NCBI RefSeq assembly: GCF_007673775.1
Contig: NZ_VEAF01000008.1
Location: 150,390-214,389, forward strand
DNA: 64,000 bases
Reading direction: 5' to 3'
From: Curtobacterium sp. 9128
GTDB lineage: Bacteria; Actinomycetota; Actinomycetes; Actinomycetales; Microbacteriaceae
A program made the position numbers and the translations under genes. Position 1 is the first letter of the stretch. The number at the start of each line of letters is the position of its first letter. This document shows, in pieces, positions 52,776 through 62,792 of this stretch. The notes beneath the pieces are model-generated. The model saw only the letters and a program-made list of their open reading frames with translations, made no database searches and had not been told where the DNA came from.

Positions 52776-53807
52776 ATGACCAAGATCGGGTTCCTCTCCT
52801 TCGGACACTGGCGCGACGTCCCAGGGTCGAAGGTGCGCAGCGGCCGCGAGGCCCTCGTCCAGGCGATCGACCTCGCCGTCGCCGCCGAGGAGGCGGGCGT
52901 CGACGGCGCCTACTTCCGCGTGCACCACTTCGCCCCGCAGCAGGCCGCGCCGTTCCCCCTCCTGTCCGCGATCGCCGCCCGGACGAGCCGCATCGAGATC
53001 GGTACCGGCGTGATCGACATGCGCTACGAGAACCCGCTCTACATGGCGGAGGAGGCGGCAGCGGCCGACCTCATCTCCGGCGGGCGACTGCAGCTCGGCG
53101 TGAGCCGTGGGTCACCCGAGACCGCACAGGCCGGGTACCAGCAGTTCGGCTACGTCCCCGAGGCGTCCGACCCGAACGGTGCCGACCTCGCACGCGCCCA
53201 CACGAACGTGTTCCGCCGCGCGATCGCCGGCGAGCCGATGGCGAACGCGAACCCGCAGATGACCGGCGCCGTCGGCTCGTTGCCGGTCTTCCCGCTGTCG
53301 GATACGCTGCCCGACCGCATCTGGTGGGGTGCCGGCACCCGGGCCACCGCGGAGTGGACCGCCGAGCAGGGGATGAACCTCATGTCGTCGACGCTCCTCA
53401 CCGAGGACACCGGCGTGCCGTTCGACGAACTCCAGGCGGAGCAGATCGAGCGGTTCCGGACCACCTGGGCCGAGTCGGGGTGGGAGCGCACCCCGCGGGT
53501 CTCGGTGTCGCGGAGCATCATCCCGATCATCGACGACGAGTCCCGCCACTACTTCGGCGTCCGGGCGCAGGTCGAGGGTGCCGACCAGGTCGGGTACCTC
53601 GACGGCGGGCTCGCCCGGTTCGGCCGGTCGTACATCGGTGAGCCGGAGCAGCTGGTGGCCGAACTCGCCGCCGACGCCGCGGTCCGCGCTGCCGACACCG
53701 TGCTCGTGACCGTGCCGAACCAGCTGGGCGTCGACTTCAACGCCCGACTCCTCGCCGCCGTGAAGGACGTGTTCTCCGAGGTCGACGCCACCCCGGCGAC
53801 GGCCTGA
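52776..53807 (+). CDS. LLM-class flavin-dependent oxidoreductase, paralogue of the 42250 gene
   Basis: A 343-residue luciferase-like protein with GFLSFGHWRDVPG, GTGVIDMRYENPLYMAEEAA, GRLQLGVSRG and IWWGAGTRATAEWTAEQG. Clear similarity with the 42250 protein throughout. Probably FMN-linked and cytoplasmic; substrate unknown. An ATG two codons upstream (52770) is an alternative start. Confidence 0.88.
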   Translation: MTKIGFLSFGHWRDVPGSKVRSGREALVQAIDLAVAAEEAGVDGAYFRVHHFAPQQAAPFPLLSAIAARTSRIEIGTGVIDMRYENPLYMAEEAAAADLISGGRLQLGVSRGSPETAQAGYQQFGYVPEASDPNGADLARAHTNVFRRAIAGEPMANANPQMTGAVGSLPVFPLSDTLPDRIWWGAGTRATAEWTAEQGMNLMSSTLLTEDTGVPFDELQAEQIERFRTTWAESGWERTPRVSVSRSIIPIIDDESRHYFGVRAQVEGADQVGYLDGGLARFGRSYIGEPEQLVAELAADAAVRAADTVLVTVPNQLGVDFNARLLAAVKDVFSEVDATPATA

Positions 53808-53910
53808 CCCGAGCGGTCCCCCATCCTGCCGACACCCGGGTTGGGACTGGGGAGCGGTACCTGCCGGCCGTAGCGTCGGGAGGCACCGTTCCCCGTCCTC
53901 TGGAGCCCTC

Positions 53911-54375
53911 GTGACACTCCCGGCAGCTGGTTGGTTCCCCGATCCGCGGGATGCCGGCCGTCTCCGCTGGTGGGACGGCCACGCCTGGGGTGCGGCGACG
54001 CGGCCCCTCCCCGACGGGCGGCCCGGCCCGGTGCTGCCCGTGGTGGTCGCCCCGACCGGGCCCGCCTTCTCGGTCCGCGCGGGTCCGGTCGACCACCGTG
54101 CGTGGGCCTACGGCGCCGGTACCTCCCGACGGCTGTCGGTGGTCGCGATCGTCGCCGTGGTGCTCGCCGTCGCGTCACCGGTGTGGAACCCGCTCGGCGC
54201 GCTGAGCGTCCTCGCCACGGTCGTCGGGATCGTCGCGCTCGTCCGTCCGGGTGTCACCGGGCGATGGCGGGTCCTCGCCCGGAGCCTCGCGTGCTCTGCG
54301 CTCGTGCTGGCCGTCGCGACGGGCATCGTCGCCGCACTCGCCCTGGCCGACCACCTCGGGTCCCTCGCGCGCTGA
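53911..54375 (+). CDS. DUF2510 membrane protein
   Basis: A 154-residue protein. Residues 4-28 are a DUF2510 motif (AGWFPDPRDAGRLRWWDGHAW), common at the N-terminus of actinobacterial membrane proteins. Three hydrophobic helices follow (about 78-93, 95-113 and 128-148) with an Arg-rich turn. Function unknown. The GTG start precedes the motif by three codons, as usual in the family. Confidence 0.82.
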   Translation: MTLPAAGWFPDPRDAGRLRWWDGHAWGAATRPLPDGRPGPVLPVVVAPTGPAFSVRAGPVDHRAWAYGAGTSRRLSVVAIVAVVLAVASPVWNPLGALSVLATVVGIVALVRPGVTGRWRVLARSLACSALVLAVATGIVAALALADHLGSLAR

Positions 54376-54453
54376 CCGGTACTCGCCCGCTCACCGCACC
54401 GGCCGCCCGCACCGCGCCGCCCGCCCGCCCGCGCCGCCGCCGCCGCGCCGGCG

Positions 54454-54517
54454 CCGCACAACCGGAAGCACTCCGAGCCGTCGAAGTCCGTTGCGCGGTG
54501 TGCTTCCGGTTGTGCGG
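54454..54517. terminator. Long inverted repeat between convergent genes
   Basis: Perfect 18-base arms (CCGCACAACCGGAAGCAC and complement) with a 28-base loop, between the stops of the DUF2510 gene (54375) and xerD (54544). Likely a bidirectional terminator. Confidence 0.8.
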
Positions 54518-54543
54518 GAGCGAAACGAACCACCCCCACCCCG

Positions 54544-55551
54544 TCAGCGCCGCGCCCGCGGGTGCGACGTCTGGTACACGTCGCGGAGCATGTCCGCCGT
54601 CACCATCGTGTAGATCTGCGTCGTCGCGACGCTCGCGTGCCCGAGCAACTCCTGCACGACGCGCACGTCCGCCCCGCCCTCGAGCAGGTGCGTCGCGAAC
54701 GAGTGCCGGAAGGTGTGCGGCGAGACGTGGTCGGTCAGGTCGGCGCGCTCGGCCGCCGCCTGGATGACGAGCCACGCACTCTGCCGCGACAGTCGTGCCC
54801 CGCGTGCCCCGAGGAACAGCGCCGGCGTCGACGGCCCACGAGCGGCGAACCCCGGCCGCGCCCGCACCAGGTACGCCTCGACCGCTGCCCTGGCGTAGCT
54901 CCCGAGCGGGACGACCCGTTGCTTGTTGCCCTTGCCGGTGACCCGCACGACCGCGACGTCGGTGTCGAGGTCGTCGCTGTCGTCCTCGGACGCCAGCGTG
55001 GTCACGTCGTCGACCGACAGCCCGACTGCCTCCGAGATGCGCGCACCCGTGGCGTAGAGCAGCTCCAGGAGCGCCCGGTCCCGCAGCTGCACGGGGTCGT
55101 CGCCGTCAACCGCCTGCAGGAGCCGTTCCATGTCGTCGACCGAGATCGCCTTCGGTAGCCGCATCGGCGCCTTCGGCGGACGCACGGACGCGCCGGGGTC
55201 GAGCGGGAGCCAGCCCTCGCCCGCGGCGAAGGTCGCGAACGAGCGGACCGAACTGAGCATCCGGGCGACGGACCGCGGCGCGAGCGGCGAGCCGTCCCGG
55301 GTCGCCAGGTGTGCGACGAAGCCGGCGAGGTCCGCTCGTGTCAGGCGCCCGACGTCCGCGACCACCGCCGAGCCGCCGGCACGATCAGCACCGTCCGAGT
55401 CGACCCCGGGCTGTTCCGCCACCCACGCGGCGAACGTCGCCAGGTCACGTCGGTACGCCGCGAGGGTGTGCTGCGACAGCCCCCGCTCGATCGCCACGTG
55501 CCGGAGGTACACGTCGACCGCGCGGTCGAGCGACACGGCACCGGTGGTCAT
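54544..55551 (-). CDS. xerD: Site-specific tyrosine recombinase XerD
   Basis: A 335-residue tyrosine recombinase. The N-terminal SAM-like domain begins [20 protein letters not shown]; catalytic residues are visible in [10 protein letters not shown] (Arg), GKGNKQR (Lys), [10 protein letters not shown] (His-x-x-Arg), [12 protein letters not shown] (His and Tyr). With XerC it resolves chromosome dimers at dif. Slightly longer than usual owing to an acidic insert ([10 protein letters not shown]). It is the last gene of the block, as Rv1701 is in M. tuberculosis. Confidence 0.94.
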   Translation of the reverse strand: MTTGAVSLDRAVDVYLRHVAIERGLSQHTLAAYRRDLATFAAWVAEQPGVDSDGADRAGGSAVVADVGRLTRADLAGFVAHLATRDGSPLAPRSVARMLSSVRSFATFAAGEGWLPLDPGASVRPPKAPMRLPKAISVDDMERLLQAVDGDDPVQLRDRALLELLYATGARISEAVGLSVDDVTTLASEDDSDDLDTDVAVVRVTGKGNKQRVVPLGSYARAAVEAYLVRARPGFAARGPSTPALFLGARGARLSRQSAWLVIQAAAERADLTDHVSPHTFRHSFATHLLEGGADVRVVQELLGHASVATTQIYTMVTADMLRDVYQTSHPRARR

Positions 55552-55560
55552 CCGACGAGG

Positions 55561-56139
55561 CTACTGCGCGGCCCGCCGCTCGAGCGCGTCCACGGCGAGC
55601 GCGGCGACGATGAGCGCGGAGTTGTGGATCCGTCCGGCGAAGACACCGTCGACGATCTCCGACCGCGGCACCCAGCGGACCTCGATGTCCGCTTCCTCGG
55701 CCTCGCGCTCGAACGACGACTCGGTGGCACGGACGCCCCGCGCGCGGAAGATCTCGATGAACTCGTTGCTGCCGCCGGACGAGGTGTTGTAGTGCACGAG
55801 GGGTTCCCACGTGTCCGCCTCGACGTCGGCCTCCTCGGCCAGCTCCCGCTGTGCGGCGGTGAGGTGGTCCTCGCCCTCGTGGTCGAGCAGTCCCGCCGGC
55901 AGTTCCCAGTCGCGGAGCCGCACCGGGTGCCGGTACTGCTGGATGACGAGCACGCGTCCCTCGTCGTCCTCGGCCCAGACGGCGACCGCCCCGGTGTGGT
56001 CGATGTACTCCCGCACCATGCTGCCGTCCCCGTAGGCCACGGTGTCGCGACGGACGTCCCACACGGCGCCGTCGTACACGAGGGCTGAGTCGGTCACGTC
56101 GAAGGATGCGGGCTCGTCGGCGATGGGTGCGTCAGTCAC
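55561..56139 (-). CDS. Nudix hydrolase, ADP-ribose pyrophosphatase-like
   Basis: A 192-residue Nudix protein. The Nudix box is GLLDHEGEDHLTAAQRELAE followed by EADVEAD, with the metal-binding REL-EE residues intact, and the upstream VIQQYRHPVRLRDWELPAG is typical of ADP-ribose pyrophosphatases (Rv1700 type). It hydrolyses ADP-ribose or related nucleotide sugars. It lies between pyrG and xerD, nine bases before xerD. Confidence 0.92.
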   Translation of the reverse strand: MTDAPIADEPASFDVTDSALVYDGAVWDVRRDTVAYGDGSMVREYIDHTGAVAVWAEDDEGRVLVIQQYRHPVRLRDWELPAGLLDHEGEDHLTAAQRELAEEADVEADTWEPLVHYNTSSGGSNEFIEIFRARGVRATESSFEREAEEADIEVRWVPRSEIVDGVFAGRIHNSALIVAALAVDALERRAAQ

Positions 56140-56199
56140 GTCCCCATCCAACCAGCGTCCACCGTCACCCCGTCGAGCGGGCGCGACCCTGGGACGGAC

Positions 56200-56231
56200 T
56201 GGAGGCTCGGTGCCAGCTGGCACCGAGCCTC
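56200..56231. repeat. REP-like palindrome, copy 5 (type B, perfect 32-mer)
   Basis: GGAGGCTCGGTGCCAG followed directly by its exact complement, 20 bases after the pyrG stop and before the Nudix gene, inside the operon. Confidence 0.95.
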
Positions 56232-56251
56232 CGGTGACGGGCATGGTCACC

Positions 56252-57967
56252 TCAGGACGCGACGCTCTCCGACTCCGGGTCGAAGAGGCGGGACGCCTCG
56301 TTGCGCACGATGGCGGCCTCGACCAGTCCCGCGAAGAGCGGGTGCGCGTTGTTCGGACGCGAGCGCAGCTCGGGGTGCGCCTGCGTGCCGATGTAGAACG
56401 GGTGCTCCGCACGGTCGAGCTCGACGTACTCCACGAGCGTGCCGTCCGGCGACGTGCCCGAGAACCGCAGGCCCGCGGCGGCGATCTGCTCGCGGTAGTG
56501 GTTGTTCACCTCGTAGCGGTGGCGGTGCCGCTCGGATGCCTCCGGCGCACCGTAGAGCTCGGCGGCGAGCGACCCGTCCGTGAAGTGCGCGGGGTACAGC
56601 CCGAGGCGCATCGTGCCGCCCAGGTCGCCACCGGCGATGATGTCCACCTGCTCGGCCATCGTCGCGATGACCGGGGTCGGGGTCTCCGGGTCGAACTCGG
56701 AGCTCGACGCGTCGACGAGACCGGCTTCGTGGCGGGCGTACTCGATGACCATGCACTGCAGGCCGAGGCAGAGGCCGAGCGTGGGGATCTGGTTCTCGCG
56801 GGCGAACTTCAGCGCCCCGAGCTTGCCCTCGATGCCGCGCACCCCGAAGCCGCCGGGCACGCAGATGCCGTCCACGTCGCCGAGCTGCTTCGCCGCACCC
56901 TCGGGCGTGGTGCAGTCGTCGGACACGACCCACTTCAGCGTGACCTTCGCGTTGTGGGCGAAGCCACCTGCGCGGAGCGCCTCGGTGACGGAGAGGTACG
57001 CGTCCGGCAGGTCGATGTACTTGCCGACCAGCGCGATCGTGACGTCCTTCTTCGGCTCGTGCACGGCCTGCAGCACCGGGTTCCACGACGTCCAGTCGAC
57101 GGGACCGGCGTCGAGGTGCAGCGCGTCGACGATGACCTGGTCGAGTCCCTGCGTGTTGAGCAGCGTCGGCAGGTCGTAGATCGAGGGGACGTCCACGGCG
57201 TTCACCACGGCGTCCTCGTCGACGTCGCACATGAGCGCGATCTTGCGCTTGTTCGCGTCGGACACCGGGCGGTCGGAGCGCAGCACGAGCGCGTCGGGCT
57301 GGATGCCGATCGAGCGGAGCGCGGCGACGGAGTGCTGCGTCGGCTTGGTCTTCTGCTCGCCGGAGGCGTTCATGAACGGCACGAGGGACACGTGCACGAA
57401 GAACACGTTGTTGCGGCCGAGCTCGTGGCGCACCTGGCGGGCCGACTCGATGAACGGCTGCGACTCGATGTCGCCGACGGTGCCGCCGACCTCGGTGATG
57501 ATGACGTCGGGCTGCGGGTCGTTCGACGCCTGCTCGCGCATCCGACGCTTGATCTCGTCGGTGATGTGCGGGATGACCTGCACCGTGTCGCCGAGGTACT
57601 CGCCACGACGCTCCTTGGCGATGACCGTCGAGTAGACCTGCCCGGTCGTGACGTTCGCCGCCTGCGACAGGTTGATGTCGAGGAAGCGCTCGTAGTGCCC
57701 GATGTCGAGGTCCGTCTCGGCGCCGTCGTCGGTCACGAAGACCTCACCGTGCTGGAACGGGTTCATGGTGCCCGGGTCGACGTTGAGGTACGGGTCGAGC
57801 TTCTGCATGACGACCTTGAGGCCGCGCGCCGTGAGGAGGTTGCCGAGGCTGGCTGCCGTCAGGCCCTTGCCGAGAGACGAGACGACCCCGCCGGTCACGA
57901 AGATCTGCTTCGTCACCTTCGGGGTCGTGTTCGAGGAATTGGTACCGCCGCTGAGAGTGTCCGCCAC
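56252..57967 (-). CDS. pyrG: CTP synthase
   Basis: A 571-residue CTP synthase: ammonia-ligase domain with [39 protein letters not shown] and GGTVGDIES, and a C-terminal glutamine amidotransferase domain with catalytic Cys in [11 protein letters not shown] and the HPE motif. It converts UTP to CTP with glutamine as nitrogen donor. The GTG at 57967 is the natural family start. A 157-base gap with a partial duplication separates it from recN. Confidence 0.97.
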   Translation of the reverse strand: MADTLSGGTNSSNTTPKVTKQIFVTGGVVSSLGKGLTAASLGNLLTARGLKVVMQKLDPYLNVDPGTMNPFQHGEVFVTDDGAETDLDIGHYERFLDINLSQAANVTTGQVYSTVIAKERRGEYLGDTVQVIPHITDEIKRRMREQASNDPQPDVIITEVGGTVGDIESQPFIESARQVRHELGRNNVFFVHVSLVPFMNASGEQKTKPTQHSVAALRSIGIQPDALVLRSDRPVSDANKRKIALMCDVDEDAVVNAVDVPSIYDLPTLLNTQGLDQVIVDALHLDAGPVDWTSWNPVLQAVHEPKKDVTIALVGKYIDLPDAYLSVTEALRAGGFAHNAKVTLKWVVSDDCTTPEGAAKQLGDVDGICVPGGFGVRGIEGKLGALKFARENQIPTLGLCLGLQCMVIEYARHEAGLVDASSSEFDPETPTPVIATMAEQVDIIAGGDLGGTMRLGLYPAHFTDGSLAAELYGAPEASERHRHRYEVNNHYREQIAAAGLRFSGTSPDGTLVEYVELDRAEHPFYIGTQAHPELRSRPNNAHPLFAGLVEAAIVRNEASRLFDPESESVAS

Positions 57968-58064
57968 GGGATTCCATCGTACGTCAGAACTGCCGGGAGG
58001 CGCGACCCACGTCCGCCGGTCGCGTGTCGGTCCGGCAGGTGGCCCGGTCCAGAGCACGGGGCCA

Positions 58065-58146
58065 CGTCTCGGACCGCGTCCGGTCAGGCAGTCTGCGCGG
58101 TAGACCGTCTCGGACCGCGTCCGGTCAGGCGGACTGCGCGGCGACC
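58065..58146. repeat. 41-base tandem duplication of the recN 3' end
   Basis: 58065-58105 and 58106-58146 are two adjacent 41-base copies sharing a perfect 25-base start (CGTCTCGGACCGCGTCCGGT and 5 more). The right copy includes the recN stop codon, the left copy is its diverged duplicate downstream. Confidence 0.85.
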
Positions 58147-59816
58147 TCGAGGAGTTCGCGGGCGTGCTCCATGCCGCTGGCGCTGTCACCGAGCCCGGAC
58201 AGCAGGCGTGCCATCTCCTGCAGGCGTTCGTCGCCCTCCAACCGCCGCACACTCGACGACGTCACCGCGCCGCTGGCGTCCTTGACCACGTTGAGGTGGT
58301 TCGTCGCGAACGCCGCGACCTGCGCCAGGTGCGTCACGACGATGACCTGCGTCCGTTCGGCCAGCTTCGCCAGTCGCCGCCCGATCTCGATCGCCGCGGC
58401 ACCGCCGACGCCGGCGTCCACCTCGTCGAACACGAACGTCGGCACCGTCGTGGAACCGGCCATGACGACCTCGATCGCGAGCATCACACGGGAGAGCTCA
58501 CCACCCGACGCGCCCTTGCCGATCGGACGCGGATCCGTTCCGGAGTGCGGCTGGAGCAGGATCGCCACCTGGTCGCGTCCGTGCCTGCGGTACTCGCCAG
58601 CGTCGGTGACCTCGACCACGAGCGTCGCACCCGCCATCGCGAGCGTCTTCAGCTCGGCGGTGACGCGCTTCGCGAGGTCCGTCGCCGCCTTCGCGCGAGC
58701 GGCCGTGAGGGCGTCCGCCGCGGCCGCGAGGGCCTGCTCGCCCTGTTCCACTGCCTGCTGCAGTGCGACGATCCGGTCGTCGTCGCCGTCGAGCTCGAGC
58801 AGCCGGTCGCTCGCACGCTCGCCGAAGGCGATGACGTCGTCGACGGTGTCGCCGTACTTGCGCGTGAGCCCGGCCAGGAGGGCTCGCCGCTCGTTGATGA
58901 GCTCCAGGTCGTGGCCAGCGTCGGGCTCGAGCGAGCCGAGGTAGCTCGACAGGGACGCGGATGCCTCACTGGCCTGGATGCCGAGCTCGGTCAGCTGTTC
59001 GAGCACCGGCTGCAGGGTGCTGTCGGAACCCGCGACGCGTTCGACGGCGCGCCGGGCGGCCTCGACCAGGCCGATGACGTCGGTGCCGTCGAGGGACTCG
59101 GACGAGATCGCCTCGTGCGCGAGCCCGGCGGAGAGGCGGAGCTCCTCGAGGTTCCCGAGCCGGTCCGCCCGTTCCTGGAGTTCGTCGTCCTCGCCCGGTT
59201 GCGGCGCGGCGGCCTCGATCTCGTCGGAGGCCTCGCGCAGCCGGGCAGCCTCGGCGAGCCGGTCGTCGCGGTCCCGCGTGAGGGTCTCGAGGTCGGCAGT
59301 GTGCTGCTGCCAGGTGTCGTACGCGGCGACGTACCGGCCCAGGGCCTTCTCGACCGCCGCGCCACCGAAGCCGTCGAGCGCTGCGCGCTGCGCCGTCGAC
59401 GAGGTCAGACGGATCTGGTCGGACTGCCCGTGCACCGTGACGAGCTGGTCCGCGAGTTCGCCCAGCACCGCGACGGGAGCGCTGCGACCGCCGACCGTGG
59501 CACGGCTCCGGCCCTCCGCCGACACCGTGCGGGTCAGGATGAGCTCGCCGTCCTCGACCGCTCCCCCGGCGTCCTCGACGCGTTCTGCGACGGCAGCGTG
59601 GTCCGGGATGTCCCAGCGCCCCTCGACGACGGCGCTCGACGCACCGCGGCGGACGGAGCCGGCATCGGCACGGGCGCCGAGCAGGAGGCCCAGCGCGGTG
59701 ACGATCATCGTCTTGCCGGCACCGGTCTCGCCGGTGACGACGGTGAACCCGGGACCGAGTTCCAGCGTCGCGTCGCCGATGACCCCGAGGTCGTTGATGG
59801 AGATCTCCTGGATCAC
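58125..59816 (-). CDS. recN: DNA repair protein RecN
   Basis: A 563-residue SMC-like ATPase: Walker [20 protein letters not shown] at residues 32-50, long coiled coil (about 150-340), signature [15 protein letters not shown] and Walker [12 protein letters not shown]. RecN acts in double-strand break repair. The GTG start overlaps the nadK stop (GTGA), so the two are translationally coupled. Confidence 0.95.
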   Translation of the reverse strand: MIQEISINDLGVIGDATLELGPGFTVVTGETGAGKTMIVTALGLLLGARADAGSVRRGASSAVVEGRWDIPDHAAVAERVEDAGGAVEDGELILTRTVSAEGRSRATVGGRSAPVAVLGELADQLVTVHGQSDQIRLTSSTAQRAALDGFGGAAVEKALGRYVAAYDTWQQHTADLETLTRDRDDRLAEAARLREASDEIEAAAPQPGEDDELQERADRLGNLEELRLSAGLAHEAISSESLDGTDVIGLVEAARRAVERVAGSDSTLQPVLEQLTELGIQASEASASLSSYLGSLEPDAGHDLELINERRALLAGLTRKYGDTVDDVIAFGERASDRLLELDGDDDRIVALQQAVEQGEQALAAAADALTAARAKAATDLAKRVTAELKTLAMAGATLVVEVTDAGEYRRHGRDQVAILLQPHSGTDPRPIGKGASGGELSRVMLAIEVVMAGSTTVPTFVFDEVDAGVGGAAAIEIGRRLAKLAERTQVIVVTHLAQVAAFATNHLNVVKDASGAVTSSSVRRLEGDERLQEMARLLSGLGDSASGMEHARELLEVAAQSA

Positions 59817-60739
59817 AGGCGGTCCTCGTCGTCGTGCTGCGGTCCGCGCCACCCGGCGACGGGCAGCTGGAACTTCGCCACGAGCCGGTCCGTGAACTCG
59901 GCGTCCTTCAGGCGTGCCACGCGGACCGGTTCCGGCGACCGTCGGACCTCGATCCGGGCCCCAGGCGGCAGGTCATGGGTGCGGCGACCGTCACACCAGA
60001 GCACGCCGATGCCGCTCGTGCGTCGGAGCACCTCGACGGCCAGCACGCGGTCCGGTCCGACGACGATCGGCTTCGAGAAGAGGGCGTGGGCGCTGAGCGG
60101 CACCATGATGAGGGCGTCGACGTCCGGCCAGACGATCGGGCCACCGCCGGAGAACGAGTACGCCGTCGACCCGGTCGGGGTCGCGACCACGACGCCGTCG
60201 CAGCCGAACGAGGACAGCGGGCGGCCGTCGACCTCGGTGACGACCTCGAGCATGCGCTCGCGTGAGGCCTTCTCGATGGTGGCCTCGTTGAGGGCCCAGG
60301 ACGACCAGACGATCTCCTGCCCGACGACGACGTCGACCTGCAACGCCACGCGCTCCTCGACCTTGTACTCGCCGACCAGCACGCGTTCGACCGTCTCGGA
60401 GAGACCGTCGCGCTCACTCTCGGCGAGGAAGCCGACGTGTCCGAGGTTCACCCCGACGAGCGGTGCGTGGGTCCCGCGGACGAGTTCGGCGGCACGCAGG
60501 ATCGTGCCGTCGCCGCCGAGGACGATGACGATCTCGAGGTCGTCGGCCTGCACGTCGACACCGAGGATGTGGACCTGGCCGACGGACGCCTCGGCGCGCC
60601 GGATGTCGGCGTACTCGTCGAAGGGCATCACGGGCACCAGCCCGGCCGCGTGCAGGAGGTCGCAGACCTCCACCGCCGCGTCGATCGAGTCCCGACGCCC
60701 CGTGTGCGACACGAGCAGGATGTGCCGTTCGTCGCTCAT
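59813..60739 (-). CDS. nadK: NAD kinase
   Basis: A 308-residue ATP/polyphosphate NAD kinase: GGDGTIL active-site motif, NLGHVGFLAE, NEATIEKASR and ATPTGSTAYSFSGGG. It phosphorylates NAD to NADP in the cytoplasm. AAGGAG five bases before the ATG; the ATG overlaps the tlyA stop (ATGA). Confidence 0.95.
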   Translation of the reverse strand: MSDERHILLVSHTGRRDSIDAAVEVCDLLHAAGLVPVMPFDEYADIRRAEASVGQVHILGVDVQADDLEIVIVLGGDGTILRAAELVRGTHAPLVGVNLGHVGFLAESERDGLSETVERVLVGEYKVEERVALQVDVVVGQEIVWSSWALNEATIEKASRERMLEVVTEVDGRPLSSFGCDGVVVATPTGSTAYSFSGGGPIVWPDVDALIMVPLSAHALFSKPIVVGPDRVLAVEVLRRTSGIGVLWCDGRRTHDLPPGARIEVRRSPEPVRVARLKDAEFTDRLVAKFQLPVAGWRGPQHDDEDRL

Positions 60740-61557
60740 GGAGCTCCTTCCGCCAGTTCCGTCGCCCGGTGGATCCATTCTGTCGGATTGGACCCTGCGC
60801 CCCGCTGGAGACGCGCGAGGTACTCGTGGTTGCCGTGCGTGCCGAGGATCGGGGACGCGGCGAGTCCCGCGGTTCCGAGGCCGAGGTCCCATGCGGCCCA
60901 GAGCACGTTCATGAGCGCGTCACCCCGGAGTCCGGCGTCACGGACGATGCCCTCGCGGACCCCGCCCCGGCCGACCTCGAACTGCGGCTTGACGAGCAGG
61001 ACGAAGTCGTCCGCCGGCACGGACTCGGCCAGCGCCGGGAGCACGAGCCGCAGGCTGATGAAGGAGAGGTCCCCGACCACGAGCGACGTGGCCGAGGCCG
61101 CGGGGTCGAGCGCGAGGTAGTCGTCGCTGGTGAGGTTGCGGGCGTTCACGCCCTCCACCACGGCGACGCGGTCGTCGAGTGCCACGACGGGGTCGAGCTG
61201 TCCGTGGCCGACGTCGAGCGCCACCACCCGACGAGCTCCGCGCGCGAGGAGCACCTGCGTGAACCCGCCCGTACTCGCCCCGACGTCGAGGGCAACCCGT
61301 CCGCTCGGGTCCACGCCGAAAATGTCGAGCGCGCCGACGAGCTTGAGCGCCGCGCGGGAGACCCACTCGTCGCCGGCGTCCACCACGATGGCGGCGCCCG
61401 GCAGCACCGGCGCGGACGGCTTCACGACGGCGGACCCGTCCACGCTCACACGGCCGTCCTGGATGAGCTTCGCTGCGGCGGTCCTGGACTTCGCCAGTCC
61501 CCGGGCGGCGACGGCGGCGTCCAGGCGTGCCGTGCTCGACACGTCGGTCTCAGGCAC
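60736..61557 (-). CDS. tlyA: TlyA-family 16S/23S rRNA 2'-O-methyltransferase
   Basis: A 273-residue protein. An N-terminal S4 RNA-binding domain (LAKSRTAAAKLIQDGRVSVDG) is followed by an FtsJ-like methyltransferase domain with SAM motif ALDVGASTGGFTQVLL and KPQFE. TlyA makes 2'-O-methylcytidine in 16S and 23S rRNA and sets capreomycin sensitivity in mycobacteria. The GTG at 61557 overlaps the previous stop by eight bases; a GTG at 61542 is also possible. Confidence 0.93.
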   Translation of the reverse strand: MPETDVSSTARLDAAVAARGLAKSRTAAAKLIQDGRVSVDGSAVVKPSAPVLPGAAIVVDAGDEWVSRAALKLVGALDIFGVDPSGRVALDVGASTGGFTQVLLARGARRVVALDVGHGQLDPVVALDDRVAVVEGVNARNLTSDDYLALDPAASATSLVVGDLSFISLRLVLPALAESVPADDFVLLVKPQFEVGRGGVREGIVRDAGLRGDALMNVLWAAWDLGLGTAGLAASPILGTHGNHEYLARLQRGAGSNPTEWIHRATELAEGAP

Positions 61558-61756
61558 TCGCGGTGCCACCGCTCTCGAGCCGCGTGCGCAGCTCGTCGTG
61601 GAGGGCGGCGAACGCGTCAGCACGCTCCGACAGGGGCAGGGACTCGGCCTCGCGCGCGCGTCGGGCGACGTCACTCGTCGCCGTCGGCTCCGGCGCCCCC
61701 GACTGCGTCTGCTCGTCCGGATCGGACGCTGCTCGGATGGTCGGCACGTCCGTCAC
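61550..61756 (-). CDS. Small conserved protein between the HAD gene and tlyA
   Basis: A 68-residue, mostly hydrophilic protein with a helical second half (ARRAREAESLPLSERADAFA, ALHDELRTRLES). It occupies the position of the small Rv1693-like gene in the actinobacterial block. Function unknown. The GTG start follows the HAD stop by one base. Confidence 0.75.
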   Translation of the reverse strand: MTDVPTIRAASDPDEQTQSGAPEPTATSDVARRAREAESLPLSERADAFAALHDELRTRLESGGTASA

Positions 61757-61757
61757 G

Positions 61758-62792
61758 CTACTCGCCGCCGTAGAGCTGCGGGTCGACGTCGAGACCGTAG
61801 ATGGCCAGGCCGGAGTCCCAGATCGCGGTCGCCCCGGCGCGGAGCAGGTCCATCGGGTCGTCGCCGGCACGCTCGACGCGGACCACGTGCTGCCGCATCC
61901 GCACGGTCGCATCACCGACACTGACGAACCGGGTGCCGTCCTCGGCCTCGTGGCGGTGTGTGACCGGGTACGGCTCGGCGAGGCCGCGGAGGTCCTGCAG
62001 CACGTAGGTCGGCCGCGAGCGCTGATCCGCCGCGAGCACCTGCTTGGCCTGGTCGATGCCCGTGAGCACGAGCACGCTGGGGATGCCGGCGTCGTTCGCG
62101 CCCTTGATGTCCGTGTCCAGGCGGTCCCCGATGAACAGCGGACGCTCCCCCCCGAAGCGTGCCAGAGCCGCGTCGAAGATCGGTCGTTCCGGCTTGCCCG
62201 CGACGACCGGCATCCGCCCGACCGCCTGGTGCACGGCCGCGACCAGGGTGCCGTTGCCGGGAGCGATCCCCCGCTCGACCGGGATCGACCAGTCCATGTT
62301 CGTCGCGACCCACGGGACGTCGGGGTCCGCGAGCGCGAACGACGCCTCGGCGAGCTGCTGCCACCCGAGGTCGGGCGAGAAGCCCTGGATGACGGCCGCC
62401 GGTGCATCGTCCGCACTCGAGGTGACGGTGAAGCCGGCCTGTTCGACGATGCTCGTCAGCCCGATGCCGCCGATCACCAGGACCGTGGAGCCCTCGGGGA
62501 CGAGCGTCGCGAGCAGCCGGACGCCGGCCTGTGAGCTCGTCACGACGTCGTCCGCGGTGACCTCGAGCCCGTAGCGCTCGAGGTGCTCGGCGACGTCCGA
62601 GGGGCGACGCGATGCGTTGTTCGTGATGTAGCCGACACGGGCCGTCAACGACGCGCGCGTCAGTGCCTCGACCGCGTGCGGGATCGCGTTGCGCCCGCGG
62701 TAGACGACGCCGTCGAGGTCCGTGAGGACCACGTCGACGCCGTCCGTCGGCGGACGCGGGGTGTCAGCCGGCTGCGGAGCCGTCGACGTCAC
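61758..62792 (-). CDS. HAD-superfamily hydrolase (NagD-like phosphatase)
   Basis: A 344-residue HAD phosphatase of subfamily IIA: DLDGVVYRG with nucleophile Asp, YITNNASRRP, AGKPERPIF and LFIGDRLDTDIKGAND. The Rv1692 orthologue in M. tuberculosis is a glycerol-3-phosphate phosphatase; the same activity is plausible here. The GTG at 62792 overlaps the end of the upstream TPR-like gene by 29 bases; a later start is possible. Confidence 0.9.
   Translation of the reverse strand: MTSTAPQPADTPRPPTDGVDVVLTDLDGVVYRGRNAIPHAVEALTRASLTARVGYITNNASRRPSDVAEHLERYGLEVTADDVVTSSQAGVRLLATLVPEGSTVLVIGGIGLTSIVEQAGFTVTSSADDAPAAVIQGFSPDLGWQQLAEASFALADPDVPWVATNMDWSIPVERGIAPGNGTLVAAVHQAVGRMPVVAGKPERPIFDAALARFGGERPLFIGDRLDTDIKGANDAGIPSVLVLTGIDQAKQVLAADQRSRPTYVLQDLRGLAEPYPVTHRHEAEDGTRFVSVGDATVRMRQHVVRVERAGDDPMDLLRAGATAIWDSGLAIYGLDVDPQLYGGE

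Noticed and set aside
56042..58285. A 747-codon plus-strand frame antisense to pyrG
   Set aside because: Mirror of pyrG codons; no start signal and no family similarity.
58164..60914. A 916-codon plus-strand frame antisense to recN and nadK
   Set aside because: Both genes on the minus strand carry intact catalytic motifs, so the antisense frame is a shadow.
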